Source: Anaerolineaceae bacterium UBA5211
GTDB taxonomy: Bacteria > Chloroflexota > Anaerolineae > Anaerolineales > Anaerolineaceae
Direction: 5' to 3'
Length of the DNA stretch: 64,000 nucleotides
NCBI GenBank assembly: GCA_002412595.1
Contig: DHVJ01000030.1
Coordinates: forward strand, 82,337-146,336
Part shown: positions 34,053 to 42,577 of the stretch, in pieces
How the letters are laid out: each line of letters begins with the position of its first letter
Numbering within the stretch: the stretch's first letter is position 1
Translations under genes and position numbers: made by a program
Notes under the pieces: generated by a model
What the model was told of the DNA's origin: nothing
The model's database searches: none
What the model saw: only the letters and a program-made list of their open reading frames with translations

Positions 34053-34728
34053 TTTCGACCCTTCCATCTAAGATTCTGACTGTACGCTCCGTGAGCGCAG
34101 CAATTTTGGGATCATGGGTCACAATGATCAATGTGACGCCTCTTTCCTCATTCAAACCGAGTAAAAGGTCCATGATCTCCTTGCCAGATTTGGAATCCAG
34201 GTTGCCGGTGGGTTCATCCGCCAGGATAATAGCCGGATTGTTTACCAATGCACGCGCGATAGCTACACGCTGCTGCTGGCCGCCGGACATTTCAAAGGGC
34301 TTGTGATTCATACGATCTTCAAGGCCCACTCTAGTGAGCAGCTCCTCAGCAATCTTTTTCGGATCACCATGTCCATTATTTCTTTTGTATCGCAAGGGCA
34401 GCATGACATTTGCAACCGCAGTGGTACGCGATAACAGGTTATAGGACTGAAAAATAAAGCCCACCTGCCGGTTGCGCACATCTGCTAATTGGTCATCTTC
34501 CATTGATTGAACATTTTCACCGTTAAGAATATAGGTTCCGCTCGTTGGGCGATCCAAACAGCCCAAAGTATTCATCAGAGTTGACTTACCTGATCCAGAA
34601 GGGCCCATGATCGCAATCACTTCACCTTCTTTTACCGACATTGAAAGTCCGCGTAGTGCGTTTACCTGGATATCACCCATCTGGTAGGTTTTAACAAGGT
34701 CCTTAACTTCCACAACATTTTTTTTCAT
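34045..34728 (-). CDS. ABC transporter ATP-binding protein, MacB/LolD-like
   Basis: 227 residues: Walker A 'GPSGSGKST', Q-loop 'FIFQSYNLL', signature 'MSGGQQQRVAIARAL', Walker B 'IILADEPTGNLD' and switch 'IIVTHDPKIA', complete and canonical for the LolD/MacB/FtsE group. ATG 34728 is chosen because AGGTGA lies 4 bases before it; earlier in-frame ATGs at 34746 and 34743 would include that site. It powers the permease encoded next and follows the adaptor gene after a short gap of about 20 bases. Confidence 0.95.
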   Translation of the reverse strand: MKKNVVEVKDLVKTYQMGDIQVNALRGLSMSVKEGEVIAIMGPSGSGKSTLMNTLGCLDRPTSGTYILNGENVQSMEDDQLADVRNRQVGFIFQSYNLLSRTTAVANVMLPLRYKRNNGHGDPKKIAEELLTRVGLEDRMNHKPFEMSGGQQQRVAIARALVNNPAIILADEPTGNLDSKSGKEIMDLLLGLNEERGVTLIIVTHDPKIAALTERTVRILDGRVENE

Positions 34729-34751
34729 TTTTTCACCTACCATCATTTTCT

Positions 34752-36269
34752 CTATTGAGGTCCGCCGCCGCCACCTGATGGGGGTTGGCCACCACCGCCA
34801 CCACCGCCGCTCATCATCATCATTCCACCAAACATACTGGATGAGCTATCTGAACTGTAGAGTACTACCTGGTCACCTTCTTCCAGGTCACCGCTGGTAA
34901 CTTCAGCATACAAATCGGAGGTTGCACCAATTTCAACAGGCACCATGGTGGTGTTGCCAGAATTGTCGGCCAGAACAACCATATATGAACCATCGCGGCT
35001 GACTACTGCGTCATAAGGAACTAACAAGGCATCTTCCACTTCAGCCGTCACAATGCTAACCACAGAGGTAAAGCCAGGCTTGACTTGTTCATCCGCGTCA
35101 TCCACTTTCACCCAAACAGAGAACTGGACCACACTGTTATCATCTTCTGAACCGGAGGAAGAAATGGAAGATACGTAACCGGAATATTCTTTGTTGGAAA
35201 TAGCGTCAAAGGTTATGACCGCGCGCTGTCCAACGGCTATCTTGTTGATATCCACTTCAGAGATGGACACTTCCACCATGAGGTTATCCAGATTGCTGAT
35301 GGTCAGTGCAGCTGTCGTATTATCAGAGTCTGAATAGCTGGTGATCAAATCGCCGGCGACAGCATCAATTTGCGTGATAGTTCCATCGAAAGGCGCAATA
35401 ATCTTGCCAGTGGCGATGGTATTTTCAAGAGCCTGCACAGAAGCTTCCGCCGCAGCAATTTCCTGGCTCTGATCCAGATAGCGGTTATATTCCACGCGTG
35501 CTTCTTCAACAGCAGCCAAAGCCGCATCGTATTCAATGAAGTCGGTCTCGACATCATAATTGTAATAAACCCCTAAAATGTAATTCAAATTGCTTAAGGC
35601 TTTATTCTGCGCTTCAATCGCGGCTTTCTGTTCTTCATAGGCGGCTTCTCTTTCGGGATCATCAGATTCTAAATCTGATAAAGCCTCATAAGCAGCTTGC
35701 TTTTCCCACAAAACCTGCTTGGCAGCATAATATGCCGCACGGGCTGTATCAATAGCCTCATCGGAAGCACCCTTGGTATTGTTGTAATCGCGGTCGGATT
35801 TGTACTGCTTCAATTCATATTCCGCATCCGCCAGGGTTTGGGCAGCCGTGTACAGATCTGTATTGGCACTCTTTAAATTATCCAAAGTGGTCTGCGCATC
35901 CAGTAAACTGGACTGCGCTTCAAGGATAGAAGCATCCAGCGTGCTCTCCGTCAGTGTCATTAATACATCATCTTTGGAAACCTTATCACCAACCTTGACA
36001 TCGAAGCTGTCCACGATACCGCCGGACTGCCAGGTCAAGGTCGCTGAGGGAATAGCTTCCAGTGTGCCCACCACATCGATGGTTTCAGTAAGACCACCTC
36101 GCGTTACCTGGCCATAAGACACTTCCGTCTCAGCGGTAGCGTCAGAGCCATTCGGAAGTGCAATCATGGCCACAATTACCACCACCAGCACTGCCCCAAC
36201 GATCCAGACAAGTTTTTTTCGAGAGTTATAGAAACTCACGATATTTGTCTTTATTTTTTCCATATCCAT
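34752..36269 (-). CDS. Efflux adaptor protein (HlyD/MacA-like), first copy
   Basis: 505 residues, with a membrane helix (about 19-37), a long coiled-coil hairpin (about 100-255), lipoyl and beta-barrel parts ('GKIIAPFDGTITQIDAVAGDLI' is the typical second lipoyl half, shown in outline) and a C-terminal tail rich in Met and Gly ('MMMMSGGGGGGGQPP'). ATG 36269 follows AGGAGA by 8 bases. It is the first gene of the adaptor-ATPase-permease-adaptor operon and is divergent from a two-component system. The tail is unusual: Met-rich segments can bind Cu or Ag, Gly repeats may be flexible. Substrate unknown. Confidence 0.9.
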   Translation of the reverse strand: MDMEKIKTNIVSFYNSRKKLVWIVGAVLVVVIVAMIALPNGSDATAETEVSYGQVTRGGLTETIDVVGTLEAIPSATLTWQSGGIVDSFDVKVGDKVSKDDVLMTLTESTLDASILEAQSSLLDAQTTLDNLKSANTDLYTAAQTLADAEYELKQYKSDRDYNNTKGASDEAIDTARAAYYAAKQVLWEKQAAYEALSDLESDDPEREAAYEEQKAAIEAQNKALSNLNYILGVYYNYDVETDFIEYDAALAAVEEARVEYNRYLDQSQEIAAAEASVQALENTIATGKIIAPFDGTITQIDAVAGDLITSYSDSDNTTAALTISNLDNLMVEVSISEVDINKIAVGQRAVITFDAISNKEYSGYVSSISSSGSEDDNSVVQFSVWVKVDDADEQVKPGFTSVVSIVTAEVEDALLVPYDAVVSRDGSYMVVLADNSGNTTMVPVEIGATSDLYAEVTSGDLEEGDQVVLYSSDSSSSMFGGMMMMSGGGGGGGQPPSGGGGGPQ

Positions 36270-36425
36270 TATTAATTTCTCCTATCGTATAGTGTACAGG
36301 GAATCATAAACGATCCCGGTTTATTATCATAAGGGTTTGTTGTAAAAATGACATATGTTCCATGTAAATAAATAATATGAAATCAATCATGGCTCAATAT
36401 GACTGCTATCACCCCTTAAAGAATA

Positions 36426-36443
36426 TTAATATGTGTTAATATG
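36426..36443 (+). repeat. Direct repeats TTAATATG, 10-bp period, at the histidine kinase promoter
   Basis: Two identical octamers at 36426-36433 and 36436-36443, one helical turn apart, ending 5 bases before the kinase ATG. The second includes TAATAT, a -10-like hexamer. Could be a binding site of the encoded response regulator; position is suggestive only. Confidence 0.35.
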
Positions 36444-36448
36444 CACTT

Positions 36449-37759
36449 ATGGTTAATGAAAGCATCGATCGCCGGGTCATTCAAATCTTGCGCTGGTCAA
36501 TAATTGTCCAGATACTCTTCCTTTTATTAAGCTCATTTTCCCCCAGGTTTTCCCTGCGCAACAATTACTTCGAAATTGACGAAGTGGATTATCTATCCTT
36601 TGCTTCAGTCGCCTTGATGGCCGCGATCCTGATCACCATTTCCATTAAAAAAGTTGAAGACCATATCACCAAAAAGACCCTGCTGGTTATTTTGTATTCC
36701 ATTGCATTGATCACGATATTTTCCCGGCATATATTTTCGTTATCGTTGAGGCGCATGGTGCCAGATACAGCCCCAGCCCTTTTCCGCTGGGATGCAATTT
36801 TTTTTCTGATCATCCCCCTGGTCTTTATCGCCTGGCAATATTCCATGCGGGATGTGCTAATTTACTGCTTGGTCATCTTGTTGGTCGATTTTATCCCCAT
36901 GATTTTAGAACAAAATAACAGCATAAACATCATTGACACATCAATTATTCCAAAAAATCCCTTGGCAGAACGAGATACCTTTTCTATTCTCTCGGATTTT
37001 ATGGGCAGTTTTGCCCGGAGCGTGATCCTGGGCATTGTTGGATGGATTGAAAATAGTCTGGTCACACTGCAGCGCAGCCAGCATGATCAATTGATTGAGG
37101 CAAACAAAAAACTGCAGAAATATGCGCTGACCAGTGAAAAACTGGCCCAGACACAGGAACGCAACCGCCTGGCGCGTGAACTGCATGATACGCTGGCCCA
37201 TACCCTGAGCAGCACCTCCGTACAGTTGGAAGCCATTAAAGCGCTGTTTGACCGCGATCCGGATCAGGCCAAAATATTACTGGGGCAAACTTTGGTAAAC
37301 ACCAAGAATGGGCTGGCCGAAACACGACGCGCGCTGGTTGATTTGCGCACATCCGAATTGGAAGCCTATGGCCTGACGCAGGCTATTCGCAACCTGGGAC
37401 TTTCAGTTGCGGAGCGCGGCGGATTCAGTGTTAAATTCGATTTGGAAAAAGGTTTGGATGTACTGCCTGATGACATGAGCCATTCTATCTACCGCACCGT
37501 GCAGGAAGCTTTTGAGAATATCCTGCGACATTCCAATGCCAGCCAGTCCAGTGTCCATCTATTCACGGAAGACAATCACATTAGACTGATTATTCAGGAT
37601 AACGGTAAAGGATTTAATCCGGACAAGGTTAAAAAGGACAGATTGGGAATCCGCGGTATGCGCGAGCGCATTGAGATGTTCGACGGGACTTTCGACATCA
37701 TAAGCGACAAAGATAAAGGAACAGAGATCGATATCTGTTTAGAGATGAAATATGATTAA
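36449..37759 (+). CDS. Sensor histidine kinase, NarL-type (HisKA_3)
   Basis: 436 residues: a membrane part of about six helices over residues 15-205 with no large extracytoplasmic sensor domain, a short coiled coil, then the HisKA_3 dimerisation box 'RNRLARELHDTLAHTLSS' with phospho-acceptor His246, and a HATPase domain with 'EAFENILRHSNAS' (N-box) and 'DNGKGFNPDKV' (G1). This layout is close to LiaS/DesK-type kinases that sense the membrane or membrane-active drugs. Its stop overlaps the response regulator start by 8 bases. It is divergent from the MacAB-like efflux operon, which it probably controls. No Shine-Dalgarno precedes the ATG. Confidence 0.92.
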   Translation: MVNESIDRRVIQILRWSIIVQILFLLLSSFSPRFSLRNNYFEIDEVDYLSFASVALMAAILITISIKKVEDHITKKTLLVILYSIALITIFSRHIFSLSLRRMVPDTAPALFRWDAIFFLIIPLVFIAWQYSMRDVLIYCLVILLVDFIPMILEQNNSINIIDTSIIPKNPLAERDTFSILSDFMGSFARSVILGIVGWIENSLVTLQRSQHDQLIEANKKLQKYALTSEKLAQTQERNRLARELHDTLAHTLSSTSVQLEAIKALFDRDPDQAKILLGQTLVNTKNGLAETRRALVDLRTSELEAYGLTQAIRNLGLSVAERGGFSVKFDLEKGLDVLPDDMSHSIYRTVQEAFENILRHSNASQSSVHLFTEDNHIRLIIQDNGKGFNPDKVKKDRLGIRGMRERIEMFDGTFDIISDKDKGTEIDICLEMKYD

Positions 37760-38393
37760 GCTAATCATTTGTGACGACCAGGAAGTTGTTTGCCAGGGAT
37801 TAAAGGCCATTCTGAGTACTTCGGAGGATTTGCAGGTCGTCGGAATCGCCAATAACGGTATGGAAGCATTAGAGCTCCTAAAGACCCATCCGGTGGATGT
37901 GGTTTTAATGGATCTAAAAATGCCAATCATGAACGGCATCCACGCCACCAAAGCCATCAAGGAAAAATACCCTGAAGTCAAAGTTCTGGTGCTTACCACC
38001 TACGACGCAGACGCATGGCTTTTTGACGCCATTCGCAACGGTGCCGATGGATACCTGCTCAAAGATACTTCGCGCGAGGCCCTGGTGCAGGCGATTGAAG
38101 AGATCGCAGGCGGTAACACACCCGTGGATTCTAAAGTAGCCGGCAAGTTATTCAAACAGCTCTCCAAACAAGCCATGCCCGGAGATTCAAACCTGGGAGA
38201 GAATTTATCCAACCGGGAAAAAGAAATTCTCAAACTGATCTCTCAGGGAATGGCTAACGCGGAAATCGCCCAGACGCTATTCCTTTCCGAAGGAACCGTG
38301 CGTAACTACGTCAGCGCCATCCTTGAGAAGCTGGATGTCGATGACCGCACCCAGGCTGCGGTATTGGCATTACGCTTTGGGCTGGTAGAATAA
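37752..38393 (+). CDS. Response regulator, NarL/LuxR family
   Basis: 213 residues: receiver domain with acidic pair 'CDD' (8-9), phospho-acceptor Asp54 in 'VVLMDLKMP', Thr in 'VLVLTTYDAD' and Lys in 'YLLKDTSRE'; then a LuxR-type HTH (about 148-210, 'LSNREKEILKLISQGMANAEIA', 'LFLSEGTVRNYVSAIL'). It should bind DNA when phosphorylated by the cotranscribed kinase. Most likely targets are its own promoter and the divergent efflux operon, inferred from gene order. Confidence 0.95.
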   Translation: MIKLIICDDQEVVCQGLKAILSTSEDLQVVGIANNGMEALELLKTHPVDVVLMDLKMPIMNGIHATKAIKEKYPEVKVLVLTTYDADAWLFDAIRNGADGYLLKDTSREALVQAIEEIAGGNTPVDSKVAGKLFKQLSKQAMPGDSNLGENLSNREKEILKLISQGMANAEIAQTLFLSEGTVRNYVSAILEKLDVDDRTQAAVLALRFGLVE

Positions 38394-38479
38394 TAGCCAT
38401 AGGCTCCCAGGTCACCCTCGACAATTGAGCTCTCCCCGCTTCCACGCCTGCCAGCCAATCGTAAGTTGGAGCAAGGCAA

Positions 38480-39274
38480 ATGAACAGAGAATTTTACAAT
38501 GAGTTCAGCCAGGATTATGACCGCTTTATCAATTGGCAGTCGCGCCTGGCTCTTGAAATCCCTTTTTTACGCCAATATCTGCTGCGCATTGAAGCGCACC
38601 TGGAGCGGCGAGCTCGTATTTTGGATGTGGCATGCGGCAGCGGTATGCACGCCATTGAATTGGCGAAACAGGGCTTTATAACCAGTGGAGCCGACCTCAG
38701 CCCTAAGATGTTGGAAAAAGCCTCTGAAAACGCCCGTGCAGCCGGCGTGCGGGTTAATTTTAAAGAATCTTCGTTTGGTAATTTGAACGCAAGCTTATTC
38801 AATGAGCCAGAATTCCCTTATGACGTGATCACCAGCCTGGGCAATGCGCTGCCGCATCTGCTTTCCACCAAACTGATCCAAACCACCCTATGGGATATGG
38901 CCAATTGTCTGAATTCAGGCGGATATTTAATCTTCCAAAATCGGAATTTTGACGCGGTGCTGAAAAACAAAGAGCGTTGGCTCAATCCACAAGGCCGCCA
39001 TGAGGGATTGAACGAATGGATATTTCTCAGGTTCTATGACTTCGATCATGATGGCTTGCTCACGTTCAATATCGTGCGCCTCGTTCGAAACGGGGAAGAA
39101 AGCTGGCAGCAGCGCATCTCTTCCACCAGGCTCTACCCGCTCAAACGTGACGTGCTCACCGGACTGCTGGAAGACAGTGGATTCAACGAAATTAAATGTT
39201 TTGGGTCCATGTCCGACGAGGATTTCCAGCCAACCGAAAGCGAAAACCTGGTTGTAGTGGCTCGCAAAGTATAA
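38480..39274 (+). CDS. Class I SAM-dependent methyltransferase
   Basis: 264 residues. 'YNEFSQDYDRFINWQSRL' at the N-terminus resembles glycine/sarcosine and other small-molecule N-methyltransferases; SAM motif I is 'ILDVACGSGMHAIELA' (about 50-66), followed by 'SGADLSPKMLEKASENA' and 'DVITSLGNALPHL'. Substrate unknown. The ATG at 38480 follows GGAGCAAGG. It stands alone, 86 bp after the response regulator, and the promoter of the next gene lies just behind its stop. Confidence 0.88.
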   Translation: MNREFYNEFSQDYDRFINWQSRLALEIPFLRQYLLRIEAHLERRARILDVACGSGMHAIELAKQGFITSGADLSPKMLEKASENARAAGVRVNFKESSFGNLNASLFNEPEFPYDVITSLGNALPHLLSTKLIQTTLWDMANCLNSGGYLIFQNRNFDAVLKNKERWLNPQGRHEGLNEWIFLRFYDFDHDGLLTFNIVRLVRNGEESWQQRISSTRLYPLKRDVLTGLLEDSGFNEIKCFGSMSDEDFQPTESENLVVVARKV

Positions 39275-39286
39275 TTTGGACTATTC

Positions 39287-39315
39287 TTGTCGTATTACCG
39301 TCTGAATGTTATAAT
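39287..39315 (+). promoter_or_regulatory. Promoter positioned for a leaderless transcript
   Basis: TTGTCG (39287-39292), 17-base spacer, TATAAT (39310-39315). The ATG of the next gene is only 6 bases after the -10, so transcription should begin at or next to the A of the start codon. Confidence 0.75.
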
Positions 39316-39321
39316 GCCACC

Positions 39322-40611
39322 ATGTCCAAACGTTGGCTGATCATCACCATCGCCATTTTCACAGCTTTGACCGTCCTGAGCTACTCCCTTCTCCTAAACC
39401 CAACCTTTCAAGAGAAGCTGGGCTGGCATTTAATGCAATGGACCGGCCGGGTACGCGTTTTGTTGAATCCACCCCAGGAAGTGGCTTTTTCATCCGACCA
39501 AATCTCTTCTGAAGGCACACTCATCATTCCCAGTCCGCAAATCGCCAGTATGACGCCTGAGCCAACCCGCCCGCTGCAAACCGCGACGCCTACGGCCACG
39601 CTGGCGCCCATTCCATTAGCATACACGATCGATATCGACACTTATTTTTCCCAACACAACCGCTGGAATTATTGCGGCCCAGCCAATCTGGCCATGGTCC
39701 TTTCATATTGGGGTTGGGAGGGCACCCATGACGATGTGGCACAGGGTGTGAGGACCTATAACAAAGATAAGAACATCATGCCGTATGAACTGCAGGATTA
39801 CAGCGAAGAAGAAGCCGGACTTGAAATGCTCATCCGGGTAGGCGGCGATTTGGAAACCCTCAAGCACATCATCGCGGCCGGTTTTCCGGTCATCGTTGAG
39901 AAAGGCCCTACCTTCCGGGACATCAACTACAACATCACCTGGATGGGTCATTATCAAGTCTTAAATGGGTACAACGATGCTGAAGGATATTTCATCGCGC
40001 AGGATTCCTACATTGAACCGGATTATATCCAGCCATACGACACATTGCTGAGTGAATGGCGCTCGTTTAATTACCTGTATATGGTGGTTTACCCCTCCAA
40101 TAAAAAAAATGACGTGTTGAACCTGTTGGGCAGTAACCGAGATATAAACCAAAATTACCAGAATGCCCTCAATAAAGCGCAGGAGGAAATTTACCAAACA
40201 GACGGCGTGGACCAATTTTTCGCCATGTTCAACTACGGCACCAACCTGGTGCAGCTGCGGGATTACAGCGGGGCAGCCCAAGCTTATGACCAGGCCTTTG
40301 CCATGTATGACGCCCTGCCAAATGATTCCACCATTCCCTACCGCATCCTGTGGTACGAAACTGGTCCTTTCCTGGCTTATTACTACACCGGCCGTTACAG
40401 CGATGTGATTGAAAAAGCCACCAAAAATTCCATCGAAATGGTACGAGACGATGAACCCGCGCTTGAGGAAAGTTATTATTGGCGCGGCATGGCTGAGATT
40501 GCCATGGGCAGGAAAGACGATGGCATTGACGATCTCTACACCTGTCTGGAATATCATCAAGACTTTCAACCCTGCCTGGACGCCTTGCATAGCCTGGGGA
40601 TCTACCCCTAG
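39322..40611 (+). CDS. C39-like cysteine peptidase domain protein with C-terminal helical repeats, membrane anchored
   Basis: 429 residues. A signal-anchor helix (about 5-25) is followed by a linker rich in Pro/Thr, a Peptidase_C39_2-type domain with the catalytic Cys in 'WNYCGPANLAMVLSYWGW' and the His in 'WMGHYQVLNGYND', and a C-terminal half with TPR-like helices ('LVQLRDYSGAAQAYDQAFAMY'). It should be extracytoplasmic. C39 domains remove leader peptides or cleave surface proteins; the target is not known. ATG 39322 is set by the promoter 6 bases upstream; no ribosome-binding site exists, and earlier in-frame ATGs lie inside the previous gene. It heads a cluster with a VWA-FHA protein and a PP2C phosphatase. 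Confidence 0.85.
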   Translation: MSKRWLIITIAIFTALTVLSYSLLLNPTFQEKLGWHLMQWTGRVRVLLNPPQEVAFSSDQISSEGTLIIPSPQIASMTPEPTRPLQTATPTATLAPIPLAYTIDIDTYFSQHNRWNYCGPANLAMVLSYWGWEGTHDDVAQGVRTYNKDKNIMPYELQDYSEEEAGLEMLIRVGGDLETLKHIIAAGFPVIVEKGPTFRDINYNITWMGHYQVLNGYNDAEGYFIAQDSYIEPDYIQPYDTLLSEWRSFNYLYMVVYPSNKKNDVLNLLGSNRDINQNYQNALNKAQEEIYQTDGVDQFFAMFNYGTNLVQLRDYSGAAQAYDQAFAMYDALPNDSTIPYRILWYETGPFLAYYYTGRYSDVIEKATKNSIEMVRDDEPALEESYYWRGMAEIAMGRKDDGIDDLYTCLEYHQDFQPCLDALHSLGIYP

Positions 40612-40681
40612 GCTATTTGTGCGCTCACTCATGCGCCAACCTACCTTTCCACTCAACTGAGTAAAAGCCATTAAAATAAAC

Positions 40682-42568
40682 ATGATGTTTCTCTTTAAAA
40701 AAGTCATTAAAACGCTATCCCTCTTAGCACTATGCCTCTCCAGTGTATTGATATCTGCCAGCCCTATTCAGGCACAAAGCAGCTTAAACCTGAGCATGAG
40801 TACACCGGACTTATCACAGTTCCCCAAGATCACCTTATTCCTGGATGCTTCCGACAGCCAAAGTAAATTTGTTCCTGGTTTAGATCTGGATAATTTCAGC
40901 GTTTTCGAGGATGGCGTGCAGCGGACGGTAAATGAAGTGCAGCAGCTTGAGCCCGGACTGCATACCATCATCGCGCTTAATCTGGGCGCAACCCTGAGCA
41001 ACCGTACCAATACCTCCGTTCCCACCCGCTATGAAGAAACTATCTACACCATCGCTTCCTGGATAACCGCTATTCAAAGCACCGCTGCCAACCAATACAG
41101 CCTGACCAGCAACGAAGGCACTCTGGTTGAAAAGTCTCAGGAAAAAACTTCATTTACCAATATCCTACAGAATTACAACCCCAACCTGTTCAACTTCGAG
41201 CCGGACCTGGTCAGCCTGACCAATGCGTTAGATGTAGCCGCCAAACCCAGCCTGGTTGCTCAAAGCAAACAAGCCATTCTGTACATCACACCCCTACCGT
41301 TGGACCAGGACCTGGACAAAATTGCAGCACTGCAAGCACGCGCGCAGGAAATTGGCGTACCTGTAAATGTCTGGCTGGTGGCTCCGGACACGGCCGCCAA
41401 CGCACCCGCGCTGCAATACCTGAATCAGTTAGCTACTGCTACCGGTGGTAAATTCCTGTTTTACACCGAAGAACTGAGCGCGCCTGACCCGGAAGAATAT
41501 GTGGGCCGTATGCGAAACATTTATCGTCTGCGTTACACCTCCACCGTCAGCCAAAGCGGCTCCCATACCATCAAGGCGGTTGCCAGCTACGGCAACCTGA
41601 CCGCCGAGACGCCGGAGACGCAATTTACTATTGACCTAAATCTGCCTACGGCCGTGTTAATCAACCTGCCGCCGCAGATCGATCGAGTGTATGCCGAAGG
41701 GACGGAAGGGAAAATTCTGCAGCCCAGCGTGATTACGCTACAGGCCTCCATTACATTCCCAGATGGATATGAACGGCAGCTGCGCGCCTCACGTCTTTAC
41801 GTGGATGGGGAGGTGCTGGTTGAAAACACCGAAGATCCTTTTGATTATTTCGGCTGGCAATTAGACGAATACCGCTACAGCGGTGAGCATTTGGTAGCAG
41901 TAGAAGTAGAAGACATCCTGGGGTTTCGCAATATAAGCCCGCCCGCTTCCATCCTGATCACTGTAGCTTCCCCTTACCCAAATTGGTTTGTGTCAATCCT
42001 TAAATTTATCAATAGCGGTGGTTGGATCCCGTTGGCGGTGGTTGCCGCCACAGGTTCCCTGTTAACAGGATTGCGCTTGCGCAGACGCTGGGTAGAAAAC
42101 CGGCGCAACCAGAACATTTCAGGCAGTTCAGGCGGACTGGATGACCCCATGCTGCAAAGCGTACCAGGCTTGGGTTCAGCGCTGGAAACGGATTATTACT
42201 CCGAAACCAACAGCCAGCAGAATACCGCCGCGGTAAACCCGCGCGATACCGCTCCGCGTTTAATTTGGGCGGGGAAGACACCCGCACCCGGAAACATGAA
42301 AGAAATCATTTTAGAAATTCCTAAAACGATCATCGGCAGCGACAGTGCGCAAGCCGGCATTGTTTTGGATGACCCAGCCGTCAGCCCCCAGCACGCACTG
42401 CTGATCAAAAACGAACGCGGTTCCGTGAAAATTGCGGACCTTGGCTCGGAAAACGGAACCTGGGTGAATTACGCGCCTGTTTCCAGCGCCGGTCTACTGC
42501 TGCATAATGGCGACCTGGTCCGGATTGGTTCGCTCACATTCCGGTATAAGATTGGGAAGATATACTAA
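40682..42568 (+). CDS. VWA-like domain and FHA domain membrane protein
   Basis: 628 residues. A signal peptide ('LSLLALCLSSVLISASPIQA') leads to an extracytoplasmic von Willebrand A-like domain beginning 'ITLFLDASDSQSKF' (a D-x-S-D-S MIDAS-like motif), an immunoglobulin-like part, a membrane helix near 440-460, a basic stop-transfer 'LRLRRRWVENRRN', and a cytoplasmic FHA domain (about 540-628) with 'DDPAVSPQHALL' and 'DLGSENGTWVN'. FHA domains bind phosphothreonine; the usual Arg after the first Gly is Ser here (IIGSDS). The protein would link an outside ligand to inside Thr phosphorylation. TAAAAT lies 4 bases before the ATG, and no ribosome site is seen. A PP2C phosphatase gene follows after 9 bp. 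Confidence 0.88.
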   Translation: MMFLFKKVIKTLSLLALCLSSVLISASPIQAQSSLNLSMSTPDLSQFPKITLFLDASDSQSKFVPGLDLDNFSVFEDGVQRTVNEVQQLEPGLHTIIALNLGATLSNRTNTSVPTRYEETIYTIASWITAIQSTAANQYSLTSNEGTLVEKSQEKTSFTNILQNYNPNLFNFEPDLVSLTNALDVAAKPSLVAQSKQAILYITPLPLDQDLDKIAALQARAQEIGVPVNVWLVAPDTAANAPALQYLNQLATATGGKFLFYTEELSAPDPEEYVGRMRNIYRLRYTSTVSQSGSHTIKAVASYGNLTAETPETQFTIDLNLPTAVLINLPPQIDRVYAEGTEGKILQPSVITLQASITFPDGYERQLRASRLYVDGEVLVENTEDPFDYFGWQLDEYRYSGEHLVAVEVEDILGFRNISPPASILITVASPYPNWFVSILKFINSGGWIPLAVVAATGSLLTGLRLRRRWVENRRNQNISGSSGGLDDPMLQSVPGLGSALETDYYSETNSQQNTAAVNPRDTAPRLIWAGKTPAPGNMKEIILEIPKTIIGSDSAQAGIVLDDPAVSPQHALLIKNERGSVKIADLGSENGTWVNYAPVSSAGLLLHNGDLVRIGSLTFRYKIGKIY

Positions 42569-42577
42569 AAGGCGAAG

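Noticed and set aside
40682..42568. Reading the FHA motif change (GS for GR) as loss of phosphothreonine binding
   Set aside because: Other FHA positions (S-x-x-H, N-G) are kept, and GS at this place is found in many FHA sequences, so loss of function cannot be claimed.
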